DNA of 64,000 bases from Lachnospiraceae bacterium Marseille-Q4251 (GTDB lineage Bacteria; Bacillota; Clostridia; Lachnospirales; Lachnospiraceae), in NCBI GenBank assembly GCA_018223435.1, contig JAGTTO010000001.1:248001-312000 (forward strand), given 5' to 3'. Under the pieces are notes generated by a model that saw nothing but the letters and a program-made list of their open reading frames with translations, was not told the origin of the DNA and did not search any database. A program made the translations under genes and the position numbers. Below, in pieces: positions 8,005 through 17,900 of this stretch (the first letter of the stretch is position 1; the number at the start of each line of letters is the position of its first letter).

Positions 8005-10637
8005 TCTGTCACCTCCGATAACTTAACGATGTATTCCTCTGTGTTCGGCACCGGGATCTGAAAACCATCACCGTTGCTATTCTTGAATGTCAGTGTGCCG
8101 CCCGGCTCAACCGAAAAAGGTTCCTGGAAAGCATCACCCGTGAGATCAGAAATATCCGTTATAATCGGTTCTGCAAGCTCATAGTAGAGCATCACCCCGC
8201 TTACAGCTTTCGAAAAATCTGAAGCATTTGTATAGTCATCGTCATTAATATATATATAATTTAACGATGGATGACTTTGAATGATTCCTTGCAGAAACGT
8301 TTTATCATCAATGCTAATCCATGAATGCTGTGTATATTTTGTACATGTTAATTTTGCACTAGTTGGTCGCATATTCGAAACTTTTGCATACCAGGTGTGT
8401 TTAGTGTGATTCGTCGGATCATATTGAGCAAATGTTAATTTTCCAAAGTCAATCGCCGCTACTCTCTGAATATACTTTTTGTTTTCAAAATCAATCTCAT
8501 TGTATACATCTCCAGCAGACCAGCCATATCCAGGTAGCTGTCTCACTGCCTCCGGCACAGGATAGGTATTTTTGTGATGCGATGAATATTGCGTTACTAC
8601 TGAACCTTTCTCAACCTGCACGCCTTCAATTTTTCCGTCCGTAGCATATACATATATGCTTCCATTTGCATCAAAAGTTAAAGAGACTTCTTTTGATGAT
8701 AAATCAGCAGGGGTTGCATAATTATTTCCTACTACCCTTTTTACGAAAATGTTATTTTCAGCTTTCAACGCTGAAATTTTATACGTTCCTTTTACCGCCG
8801 GAATAATAACGCCTTGCCTGATGCTCCCCTTACCATCAACATCAACATCTGTGATATTGCTTGCGTCAAGCAAATTTTTACCCTGTTCCACCACCTCACT
8901 TACGCACGCACTGCGCAGTTCCCCTGCATTGTACGGATAGTAGTCTGCTGGAAACATGGCTTCAAACTCTTCCACGGTAGCTGGTTCGTTACCGGAACCG
9001 AACATCTTTGTGAGGTCGAAAACCATCGGAATAATTTTGACATTTTCAACGACGGTATCTTTTTTTGCATATAAAATCACAAAGTATCCTGTACCATCAC
9101 TTAACGCAGTGTCGATATAACCTTTTCCTTTGTCAGTCATAATAGAAAAAATGCTTGTGCCCGTAATATATGCCTTATATGATTCGCTTGGGCCTGTTAA
9201 GCTTTTCATATAATATTTATGATTCTTGACTATTTTCAGAGAACCACTTACATATGCCACGTCTGTTGCAGTTCCATCGACAGTATAAGAGCCATCACCG
9301 TTGTTTGTGAATGTCACACCATTAACAGTTGTTGTTTTTATCGATTTATTTTCAAATAACTGGTTCCATACAATTGTCTTTCCGCCGATGCTTTTAACGC
9401 TTGCCAGCTTTGCGCCTGTGGGCACCGTTTTTTGATAAGCTTCCGCACTGTCTTCCTCAAACTGGTAGCTGACGCCCTGATTCAATTTCCACAGCGCATC
9501 CAGTTTCCTGTCAGTTTGTGCAAGGGACGTTTTATCGGCTTTAGATGCCAAATCTTCCTTTAGCGAATCAACCCCCGCCTTGTTCTTCGCGATCTGCTCC
9601 GCACTCTCTACAATCTTCTCCGCCTGCTCCTGTGCCGTCTGGGCCGCTTCTTCCGCTGCCGTCTCGGATGTTTTCGCGGCACTGGCGGAATCTCCTGCGG
9701 CTGTGGCTGACTTTGCCGCTTCCGTCTCCGATTCTGCGGCGCTACCGGCCGCTGTCTCCGCTGCTGTGGCTTTCTGCCCTGCGGTCTCGGCGGACTGGGC
9801 AGCTGACATTACGGATTCATCTGCTTTTCCCGCGGCGGTTGTGGCCGTCTGGGCCGCTGCTGTTGCTGTTGACGCGCTCTCGGCGGCGGATCTGGCTGCC
9901 TGCTGTGCTGCTGATGCGGATTTTTCTGCGGTGTCTGCGGCGGTTTTGGCGGTCTCAGCGGACTGGGCTGCGGATTCTGCGGAACCGGATGCGGCCGTGA
10001 CAGACTGTGCAGCATTTTCGGCCTGCTGGGCGGCGGCGGTTTCGGATTCGGCGGCGGATTCCCGGGCTTGGCTTGCGGACTCGGCGGCGTCCGTGGCTGA
10101 CGTTGCGGCAGCTTCTTTTGATTCCGCTGCTTTCTCTGCTGATTCCTTAGAAGCTTCTTTTGCTTTCTCCGCCTGTGTAGCGGATTCGGATGCTGCTTTC
10201 TCAGATTCGCTCGCAACCCTGGCGGAATCTCGTGCCTCTTTTGCGTATCCGGAGACCTTTTCGACCACTTCCCCGAACGGATCTGGTTTTTCTTCTTCTC
10301 CGGGTTTTCCGGCTTCCGGACGGAGGATCACCGGCATACTGACGGCTTTCACAGTGTAGCCGTATTCGGCGGTATCTACATAGATATATGCGGTCACGTC
10401 GTAGGGGCTTTTTGTAGCTGTTCCCGGAATAGAAACCGTAAAAGTTCCGTCTTCATCCGGAACTACTACCACCGGCACCGCCTCTGAGGCGACCACCGGT
10501 GCAAAATCAACGCGGTTTACATCTGCCACGTTGATTCCGATTACTTTCAGTTTCACACCCCTGTCAAACTGCCAGAGTCCACGAACTGTGACCCGGTCTT
10601 TACCACTTGAAAAATCTGCAATCAGAACTTTTTCCAT
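8001..10637 (-). CDS. Tail fibre / upper baseplate protein with long coiled-coil
   Basis: An 878-residue structural protein. Residues 1-115 are beta-rich and resemble the BppU-type baseplate attachment domain. Residues about 120-385 are an Ala/Ser/Glu-rich stretch (AAESKEAAATSATDAAES and similar) that should form a long trimeric coiled-coil. The remaining C-terminal half has modules often seen in clostridial phage fibres, for example MFGSGNEPATVEEFEAMFP, and carbohydrate-binding-like beta segments. It probably contacts the host surface. The repetitive Ala-rich coding also creates long spurious frames on the other strand. Confidence 0.8.
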   Translation of the reverse strand: MEKVLIADFSSGKDRVTVRGLWQFDRGVKLKVIGINVADVNRVDFAPVVASEAVPVVVVPDEDGTFTVSIPGTATKSPYDVTAYIYVDTAEYGYTVKAVSMPVILRPEAGKPGEEEKPDPFGEVVEKVSGYAKEARDSARVASESEKAASESATQAEKAKEASKESAEKAAESKEAAATSATDAAESASQARESAAESETAAAQQAENAAQSVTAASGSAESAAQSAETAKTAADTAEKSASAAQQAARSAAESASTATAAAQTATTAAGKADESVMSAAQSAETAGQKATAAETAAGSAAESETEAAKSATAAGDSASAAKTSETAAEEAAQTAQEQAEKIVESAEQIAKNKAGVDSLKEDLASKADKTSLAQTDRKLDALWKLNQGVSYQFEEDSAEAYQKTVPTGAKLASVKSIGGKTIVWNQLFENKSIKTTTVNGVTFTNNGDGSYTVDGTATDVAYVSGSLKIVKNHKYYMKSLTGPSESYKAYITGTSIFSIMTDKGKGYIDTALSDGTGYFVILYAKKDTVVENVKIIPMVFDLTKMFGSGNEPATVEEFEAMFPADYYPYNAGELRSACVSEVVEQGKNLLDASNITDVDVDGKGSIRQGVIIPAVKGTYKISALKAENNIFVKRVVGNNYATPADLSSKEVSLTFDANGSIYVYATDGKIEGVQVEKGSVVTQYSSHHKNTYPVPEAVRQLPGYGWSAGDVYNEIDFENKKYIQRVAAIDFGKLTFAQYDPTNHTKHTWYAKVSNMRPTSAKLTCTKYTQHSWISIDDKTFLQGIIQSHPSLNYIYINDDDYTNASDFSKAVSGVMLYYELAEPIITDISDLTGDAFQEPFSVEPGGTLTFKNSNGDGFQIPVPNTEEYIVKLSEVTE

Positions 10638-10650
10638 CGTTTTTCACCTC

Positions 10651-10914
10651 TTATTTTTTCGGCACAGCAAACATCTCATCCTGAAGGGCATACGCTTTTT
10701 CCATGAACGCCGCGTAATCTTCCCTACATTCAGTCCGGTGATCTTTGTATAGTTCTTTTGACTCTGCGTTCGGGAAGAATCTATTCATGCTCATGTTCTC
10801 CGGATTCTCCGAATCTACCGTTGCTGTGTAATTCTCCAGCACGATTTTCTTTTCCTCAATCTCTGCCACCGAAGTGGCTGTAATAGTTACTTTTTTTGTC
10901 GTCTCTGTCAACAT
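10651..10914 (-). CDS. Hypothetical phage protein between tail tip and fibre
   Basis: An 87-residue protein (MLTETTKKVTITATSVAEIE) in the tail tip cluster. It has a beta-type start and a helical, charged C-terminal half. No domain recognised. The position suggests a minor baseplate component or fibre assembly factor. Confidence 0.65.
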   Translation of the reverse strand: MLTETTKKVTITATSVAEIEEKKIVLENYTATVDSENPENMSMNRFFPNAESKELYKDHRTECREDYAAFMEKAYALQDEMFAVPKK

Positions 10915-10918
10915 AGCT

Positions 10919-13849
10919 TTATCCCCTTTCTGATATTTGCTTTTTCAGTTCTCTGAGGTAACTGTATAACTGTTCTATCTGTTCCTGCAAAAATGCTATC
11001 TTTATAGTTTCTCTGTTTAACTCATTCACCGAACTTTCGATATTTTCAATTTTTCCGAGCGCTTTCTGCGTCATGTGGATATTCAAGGGTATCAATTCCT
11101 CATATGCAATCCCCCAGCGTTCCGTCCTGCCGTCCGCCGTGGGTTCCGTCAGATCATCACGACAAATAGCTGCCAGCGTTTTGGCGGAAAGCCCACATTT
11201 TTCTGCTACGGCATACATGCTTTGCGCGCCTAACCCGCAGTGAACCCGGTCATGTGGTTTCAGCTCGTTCCCGAAGTTTTTCCACATATACAGGACAGGT
11301 GTAAGTTCCATAAACATTTTTTCATAGGGTTCTGTTATCCCTGAAAGAATATTTTTTTCGCACTCGTCAGATGTGCTGATAGTTGCACTCGCGGCATATA
11401 GGCGAGTGTATCTATATCCAGTCATGCCGAGTGCTGTCATATTATCACCTGCATAGGGTGTAAGCGCTTTCCAGTTGCTACCGACAGTATATGACTCTCC
11501 TGTAATCTGTGCATAATTGGAAGAATCTACGATTTCCCGCCATGTTCCGCTCCATCCGGCGCTATTTCCCCCGCGGTGAAACAATGCGCCTGTCGGTTGT
11601 GTGCACCAGATCTGATGAACCTCGGAATTCGTTGTCATGTTAAAAATCATCCCCCATGTCGATGGATTGTCAGTAACAATTTGCGTAGAATCGTTATTGA
11701 TAAAATGCACGCTATTTAGCTGCTCTCCCCATGTGGTCACAGTATCACTCATAACCATTCCAATGACGTTTGTTCCGGCACCTCTTATATTTGAAGCTGA
11801 ACCATGCAGTGTGCCTTCTATATATCCGTCAGTTGAAACCTTAAACAAAGCACTGCCGTTATTGTATATGCCGAAAACAGAATTCCCGTCAGCGGGTATC
11901 AGATTATTCCGTTTAGTCGTGAATTGTATAGACAGACCATCTTCCGATGAATATGTGCTTCCGTCAACAAACACAAAGTTACCGAATTTTGAATAGTCAG
12001 CTCCGTAAACAAGTGAACCTTTGATTGCTCCTCCAGTGATCGTTACTCCGTCAATTGTTCCACCTTTCAGAGTTGCCCCCATAATCGTTCCCGTCGCTGT
12101 TATATCTTTCGCAAAGATACCGTTTACATCCAGGCGGTCTGCTGAAATAGTTCCAGATGTGATCAGGTTGCCGTCTACGGTACTGTTTCCCGTCACATGC
12201 AAATTCGTAGCTGTCAGATTTTGTGAAAACAGGTCATCCGTATTGATTTGCAATGCCGTCACGCTTTTTGTGTAGATCTTCGCACCGTCAATCAGGGTTT
12301 TGTCATTTTCGGCACACCAGTTCGCTACTTGCTCATTTGTGGCATTTGCTATTTTTGTTGCCTCGGCCGCGGCGGTGCTGGCAGCCTCTGCCATGCTCCC
12401 GGCGTTTTCTGCCGCTGACACCGCATTAGACGCAGTCTGTTCTGCCCCAGAAATTCGTCCCTGGGTATCGCCGTTCAATCCCGAGAAACTGACGAGACCA
12501 ATTAAATTTATTCGGTCGGCTATCAATTCGGCGGTACGGTCTGTGAGAGTGAAGTCTGTTGAGCTGGTGCCGGATTTGACAATCCAGTTGAATTTGTTTT
12601 TTGTCTGAGTTGCTATCGTTTCCGTTGTGGCCAGGCGCTGGTCTATTTCCGTTATGTCGTCGTGGGTGGCATAATATTCACCAACTGTGTTGATAATACC
12701 TTCTTTTGTTATCAGGCTGCTTGCAATCACTTTCCAGTTTTCCAGATCGCTCACTTTTCCGCCGATCATGGCCAGGCCGTCTTTGACCACGGTGAAATCT
12801 TCCACCCGGCTTCCCAGAACAATTCCGGTATTTCCTGTCAGGTCTTCCACTAGTGCTGCGGCATCCTGGATTTTTTTCTGAATTTCCTCAAATGTCGGCG
12901 TGGCGCTTGAAATTTCGCAGGTGTTTTTTTCGGGTTCAAGTGGGTACTCGGTCATTTTTTTGATGCGCCGGGTCTTTCTGATTCCACTTTCCCCGTCAAT
13001 CAGGGTGATCCGATCTCCCATGCGGTATTCCAGCATTGAATATTCTGCGCTCTGTGCGGCCAGATCGGTAATAGATGCGGTGTAGCTTTCCGCTGGTTCG
13101 GCCATTTCTTTTAATTTCTTTTCTGCGTCTTCTTTCAGGGCAGCGGGGTCGGTGTAGTTTTCATCTTTCCAGTAATATGTTTTTATTTTTTTTGAGTACG
13201 AAAAATTTGAAAGATATTTTTTCCCGTCATTCACGGATTCAATCGTGAGATTGTCTTTTCCTACCGGGTGAATCTGGGTATAAAATCCAGTAGAATCTGA
13301 TGAAACATCAAGAGAGATAAGATTTAGCCCCCGGATGAAATAAGCCCCACGGTCTTCTCCAATCTCTTCGACGTAATGAACCACTTTTTTCAGGGTATCA
13401 AACCAAATTTCGCTGAAATATGCTACAGCCAGATTTTTCAAAACCTGGTATACATTCGTCCCGCTCATGTTCAACGTTCTTATCTTTTTACGAAGTGATT
13501 CTTGAATTTCCACTGTCCATCCAGTTCCCTCCAGGATCAGTTCGGCAGCGGTTTCAATACTCTGATTTTTTGCGTAGAATGTCGGGACCGGTGTGCCTTC
13601 CAGTTCTTCTACGTTCAGAACTGCTGTAATTTCCTGTGTGCCGTCGTCTTTTTGATTTACCGTTTTTACCACATATTCATCTGTTTTATCGCGAATATAA
13701 AACTCATTTTTTATATCATGCGTCCGGGCCAGGTATGTAAATGACATATTTTTGTCGGCGTTGTCCAGGTCTGAATCGATTTTTAAATCCGAAATTTTTC
13801 TGACGAACCCTAACGGATTTTTATTCATGTCGTAAATTTTTAAAATCAC
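10919..13849 (-). CDS. Tail spike / minor structural protein with C-terminal S74 chaperone domain
   Basis: This large tail tip protein combines an N-terminal phage minor-structural region (tail-associated, Tal-like) with a middle beta-helix-like region (TGTIMGATLKGGTIDGV) and a C-terminal Peptidase_S74 intramolecular chaperone. The S74 motif SDECEKNI supplies the Ser-Lys pair used for self-cleavage after trimerisation in this family. GTG at 13847-13849 (MILKIYDMNK) is favoured over the TTG at 13876 because a GAGGGG site precedes it, giving about 976 residues. It follows the distal tail protein, as in other siphoviruses. Confidence 0.85.
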   Translation of the reverse strand: MILKIYDMNKNPLGFVRKISDLKIDSDLDNADKNMSFTYLARTHDIKNEFYIRDKTDEYVVKTVNQKDDGTQEITAVLNVEELEGTPVPTFYAKNQSIETAAELILEGTGWTVEIQESLRKKIRTLNMSGTNVYQVLKNLAVAYFSEIWFDTLKKVVHYVEEIGEDRGAYFIRGLNLISLDVSSDSTGFYTQIHPVGKDNLTIESVNDGKKYLSNFSYSKKIKTYYWKDENYTDPAALKEDAEKKLKEMAEPAESYTASITDLAAQSAEYSMLEYRMGDRITLIDGESGIRKTRRIKKMTEYPLEPEKNTCEISSATPTFEEIQKKIQDAAALVEDLTGNTGIVLGSRVEDFTVVKDGLAMIGGKVSDLENWKVIASSLITKEGIINTVGEYYATHDDITEIDQRLATTETIATQTKNKFNWIVKSGTSSTDFTLTDRTAELIADRINLIGLVSFSGLNGDTQGRISGAEQTASNAVSAAENAGSMAEAASTAAAEATKIANATNEQVANWCAENDKTLIDGAKIYTKSVTALQINTDDLFSQNLTATNLHVTGNSTVDGNLITSGTISADRLDVNGIFAKDITATGTIMGATLKGGTIDGVTITGGAIKGSLVYGADYSKFGNFVFVDGSTYSSEDGLSIQFTTKRNNLIPADGNSVFGIYNNGSALFKVSTDGYIEGTLHGSASNIRGAGTNVIGMVMSDTVTTWGEQLNSVHFINNDSTQIVTDNPSTWGMIFNMTTNSEVHQIWCTQPTGALFHRGGNSAGWSGTWREIVDSSNYAQITGESYTVGSNWKALTPYAGDNMTALGMTGYRYTRLYAASATISTSDECEKNILSGITEPYEKMFMELTPVLYMWKNFGNELKPHDRVHCGLGAQSMYAVAEKCGLSAKTLAAICRDDLTEPTADGRTERWGIAYEELIPLNIHMTQKALGKIENIESSVNELNRETIKIAFLQEQIEQLYSYLRELKKQISERG

Positions 13850-13868
13850 GGTGGGCTCACCCCTCTTT

Positions 13869-14264
13869 TTAGTCAATCATGAAATCAAGGCAGCACAGGT
13901 CTGTCGAATCCAGATCCAGGTCTTCCAGTTTTGCGAACTCCACTTTTTTAATCTCCGTTTCTACTTCGATGTTTAAAAGTTCTTTTGTTCCTTCCTGCCA
14001 TTCTTCTTCCTTTTCTTTCATGATTTTTACGACGCCTTTTTTCTGGGCCTCCGGCGAATTGCATGTTTTCAACAGTTCACTGACAGTTTTTCGGTAGGGT
14101 TCCAGGGCAGCCTCGATATTACCTTTATTTTTTGTAATCGTATATGCAACAGCTACTTTTCCGGTCAGAAGTTTTTTTCCGTTTTTCTCGAAATATTCCT
14201 GTTCCCTTTTCTGAAAAATGTCCAATTTTGTTTCCATATCCAATAATTTTTTGTTTGTATACAT
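13869..14264 (-). CDS. Hypothetical phage tail-region protein (possibly DUF1617-like)
   Basis: A 131-residue, highly charged, helical protein (MYTNKKLLDMETKLDIFQKR) between the distal tail protein and the tail tip protein. Size, charge pattern and location resemble DUF1617-type phage proteins, but this is a weak call. The C-terminus is acidic with a pair of Cys (DLCCLDFMID). Confidence 0.6.
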   Translation of the reverse strand: MYTNKKLLDMETKLDIFQKREQEYFEKNGKKLLTGKVAVAYTITKNKGNIEAALEPYRKTVSELLKTCNSPEAQKKGVVKIMKEKEEEWQEGTKELLNIEVETEIKKVEFAKLEDLDLDSTDLCCLDFMID

Positions 14265-14273
14265 CTTTTCCTC

Positions 14274-14963
14274 CTACATGTATCTCGGTTTGTATTTGAT
14301 TATGATTCCCGTTTCCCGATCAGCGGTGATAGTTGTAATTCCCGTCGAGAGATAAGGAAGAGTCATGATCTCAATTTCTGAAAATTTATTGTTCCCGTCT
14401 TCGGTCATAAGGCCTTTTTCCCCGTCGATCGTCACTTTCACCCCGGTTTTCAGATTTTTTACTGTAATCTCGTCGGGGATTCCGGATATTTTTAATGATG
14501 AAAAATTTGCTGTAGGTGTAATCTCGATCACGCAGGGGGATGGAAGATTTCCGGCATTTTGCAATGTCAGCGTTTTTCCCGTCATTTTTGTTTCGATTTC
14601 GCGCCCGTATTCATATCCTACAAATTCCAGGGTCAGGACGTGCCAGTTTTCCATGCTAGTTTCGTCGTGCCTTGAGCTTTTCAGTACCGCCCGAAACCAG
14701 TGTGAAAAGCCATCCAATTTCAGTGTGACCGGTTCGAGCAATAGTGAAAGAAGATTACTGACATTCCAGCAAATCCGCTCCCTGTCATCTCCCTTTACCA
14801 CTATTTTCACTGTGATTGTTTTCAGATTGATTGTGTTTTCAGCCAGCACGGGGGTCAAGCTCCCCCGTGGCCATTGGCTCTGATTTGATACCGGATGCGA
14901 ACCAATTGTGACATTCGACTGGTATGCCTGGAATCTGTCCACATTTACATCATTTATGTGCAT
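14274..14963 (-). CDS. Distal tail protein (Dit-like)
   Basis: A 229-residue baseplate hub protein that should form the ring at the tail end. It comes right after the tape measure gene, the invariant Dit position. The N-terminal half resembles the Dit fold (HWFRAVLKSSRH) and the C-terminus has the beta-galectin-like ending seen in the family (IMTLPYLSTGITTITAD). Confidence 0.85.
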   Translation of the reverse strand: MHINDVNVDRFQAYQSNVTIGSHPVSNQSQWPRGSLTPVLAENTINLKTITVKIVVKGDDRERICWNVSNLLSLLLEPVTLKLDGFSHWFRAVLKSSRHDETSMENWHVLTLEFVGYEYGREIETKMTGKTLTLQNAGNLPSPCVIEITPTANFSSLKISGIPDEITVKNLKTGVKVTIDGEKGLMTEDGNNKFSEIEIMTLPYLSTGITTITADRETGIIIKYKPRYM

Positions 14964-14972
14964 CTTTTCCTC

Positions 14973-17900
14973 CTATCTGATTGATTTCACCTTTTGAGCC
15001 ATAATTTTATTGATTTGAGGTTCCAGTTTTTTTGAGATTATTTCTCCGTCCAAAATGGTGTCATTTTCTGCCATCTGCGGGAAGTATTCGCTGCTCAGGG
15101 CAATTAAAATATCCAGTTTCCTTTCGAGTGCCGGAGAATTGGCCGATACAAGAAGATTTTGCGTCATTGTCATGCCGGCGATATCATTAATTCGCCCCGC
15201 TGCCGCATCCATTCCGGATATATTGTAGTCTTCAAACATCAGACCGCCTTCCCGTTTGATTGCCTCCCTCAATTTTTCAAACATCGTTTTCGCGCCGGCA
15301 TTGATTGCTTCATCATTTCCCAGGGATTCTAAAATTTGGTTTAAAGTCTCTGTTCCGATGATTTTTCCTTCGTCTGAGAGTTTTCCCAACTCTGACGATA
15401 CAGTTTTGACTGCTCCTTCGATCTGTTTCCGAACCGGTTCAGTGTCGGCGGCGGTGGCGATATTTGCCACCATTCCGGCCACTGCATCTTCTCCCGCTGT
15501 CGCCGCAGCGTTGGCCAGTTTTTTGAGGTCTTCCGAGATTCCTTTTGTTGCTTCGCCTATGCTCTCCTGGTATGTTTTCGCGTATTCATCCAGCTGGGCT
15601 TGTGCGTCCTTTTTCAGCTGTTCTATTTTTTTCTCTGTCTCAGCTTTTAATCCCTGATTTTCTTTCTCTGCCTGAGAATCAGCAAGAGCATTTCGCTGAT
15701 TCCAGAGTCGGTCATATTCTGCCAGTTCCTCGGCGGTTAAACTATTCAGTGCCTGAATAGACGCTGCGGCCTGCGGGCCCATTTCTCTTAATTCAGTCAT
15801 CAGGCCTTCGGACAGGCCGCGTGCGCTCAAAATAGCGATTTCTTTTTCCCAGTCAGCAATTCCGGCCACCTGAGATTTTAAATTTTGCATCAGCTGCTTT
15901 CCGGAAGCCGATTCGGAATAAAAGGAATCGAAAAGTCCGAATGATGATTTGATCGAATCCGAGCGATTTTTTACTGCGTCTTCGTATTCTTTTGTTGCGC
16001 TTTCAATGTCGGACTTTAACTGGTCGTTTACGTTTTTTGTATTATCGACGTATTCCTGGTCTAACTCTTCCAGTTTGTCGTAATAGGCCTGTTTTGCATC
16101 ATAATATTTCTGGTCAGCTGCTATTCTCTCATCCGTGCCTTCTTTGAACTGTTTGCGGGCAATATCCCAATATTGCATTTCCGCTCGTTCGGATGTTTTA
16201 TAGTACGTTTTGTACGATGAGAGAATTTTGTCCTGGACAGAGGCTCTTTTCGTAATTTCATCCTGAGCTTTCTTTTTCGCATCATCGGCGGCTTTTTCTG
16301 CTTCGTCTTTGATATCCTGCCGAAGTTCTTTTACTTTTTTGTATGCCTCGTACCAGGCGTCTGTCCCTTCTTCCAGAGATCCCAGGATTTTTTCCCAGTA
16401 TGCCAGCTCCTGAGAATCGGTCATTTTCCCGAGAGTCTTTTGCTTGTCCACATAATCCTCGGCCTCTGAAATAATGTCATTCCGTGCGGCGTCGATATTA
16501 TTTAAAATCGTGTACCAGGCATCAGAATATTTCTCTCCGCCTTTTTCCAGTTCTTTCAGGCGCTTTTTCCAATATTCCGTCTCTTCGCGTGCTGACATGT
16601 TCCCGAGAGATTTCTGTTTGTCCACATAGTCTGACCAGGACGATACCAGGCGCTCTTTTGCCTCGTCTACCTTGTCACAGGCGTCATACCAGGCGTCTGT
16701 GCCTTTTTTCAGCGTCTTTTTGATTTTTTCCCAGTATTTCACCTCATCTTCTACGGAAATGTCATTTTGGCTTTTTCTCCGGGAAATGTACTTTTCGCCC
16801 TCTGAAATCATATTGTTTCTGGCATTATCAACGTTGTCTTGTGCCTCATACCAGGCGTCTGTGCCTTTTTTCAGTGACGATTTGATTCTTTTCCAGTATT
16901 CAACCTCCTGGGCGGCTGACATATTGTTATTTGCTTTCTGACGTTCCACATATTTTTCGCCGTCAGAAATCACGCGATTCCGAGCGTTTTTGATGTTGTC
17001 AATCGCAGAATACCAGGCATCAGACCCTTTCGTGACAGATGCTTTGATCGTTTTCCAGAATTTAATTTCATCCTGTGCAGAAATGTTGTTCAAACTCCGA
17101 CGGTGCGAGATGTAGGTTTCTGCGTTTGAAAGAATCGTATCATTACTTTTCTTTCTCTCTTCCTTAATCTCTTTTTCAACAGTTTTGATCTGTTTTTCCG
17201 CGTTTAGATAACCTTCTGTGCCTGCCTTCAGATTTTTCTTTACGGCCTTCCAAAATTCTTTCTGTTTTGCTAACGACACATTATAGGCCCCGTCAATGCT
17301 GCTTAAATATTTTTGTGCCTTCGAAAATACCTCTGAACTAAATTCTTCGTCGGTTTTCGTCTGAATTTTGGATCCGCTGGTTTTTGTTCGCGAAACGCTG
17401 AAATTTGCCGAAATTTTCCCGATGGTTCCCACTGACAGACCGGATGTCAGCTCTTTTTGCAAAGAATCTTTTACTTTCTTTACTATTTTCCGTGCTTCGT
17501 TTCCGATTGATACTTTCTGAACGCTCTTTTCAGCAGACTTTTTCGCGGCTCCCATCACGGTTTCAACTGCGGTTTCAACAGTTTTTATTTCATCTGTCAT
17601 CCCGACAGCAGCACCCTTTGTCAGGTTCTGTCCGATATCCTTGCGCCAAGTTATTGATGGAGAATGGATCTGTGCTTCATTTTCCGCTGCCGTTTTAGCC
17701 TTTCTGATCGTCTCGACAGCGGCTTTTTGTAATTCTGCTGTTCCGGAAATAATTCCGTCGCGGGCTCCGAGAATTAAATTTAACCCGGCATTTTCCCATC
17801 CACTCCGATCGCTTCCGGCGGCGTTTGCTCCCGCCTGGGCCGCTACCAGTGCTGCAGTTTCCACGACGCTCTGATTGTTTGTCACGCCCGTAGCCAGGGA

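Noticed and set aside
9580..10359. A 259-codon Ala-rich plus-strand frame inside the fibre gene
   Set aside because: It is the reverse of the Ala/Ser repeat coding in the fibre gene; it has no ribosome site and would be low-complexity.
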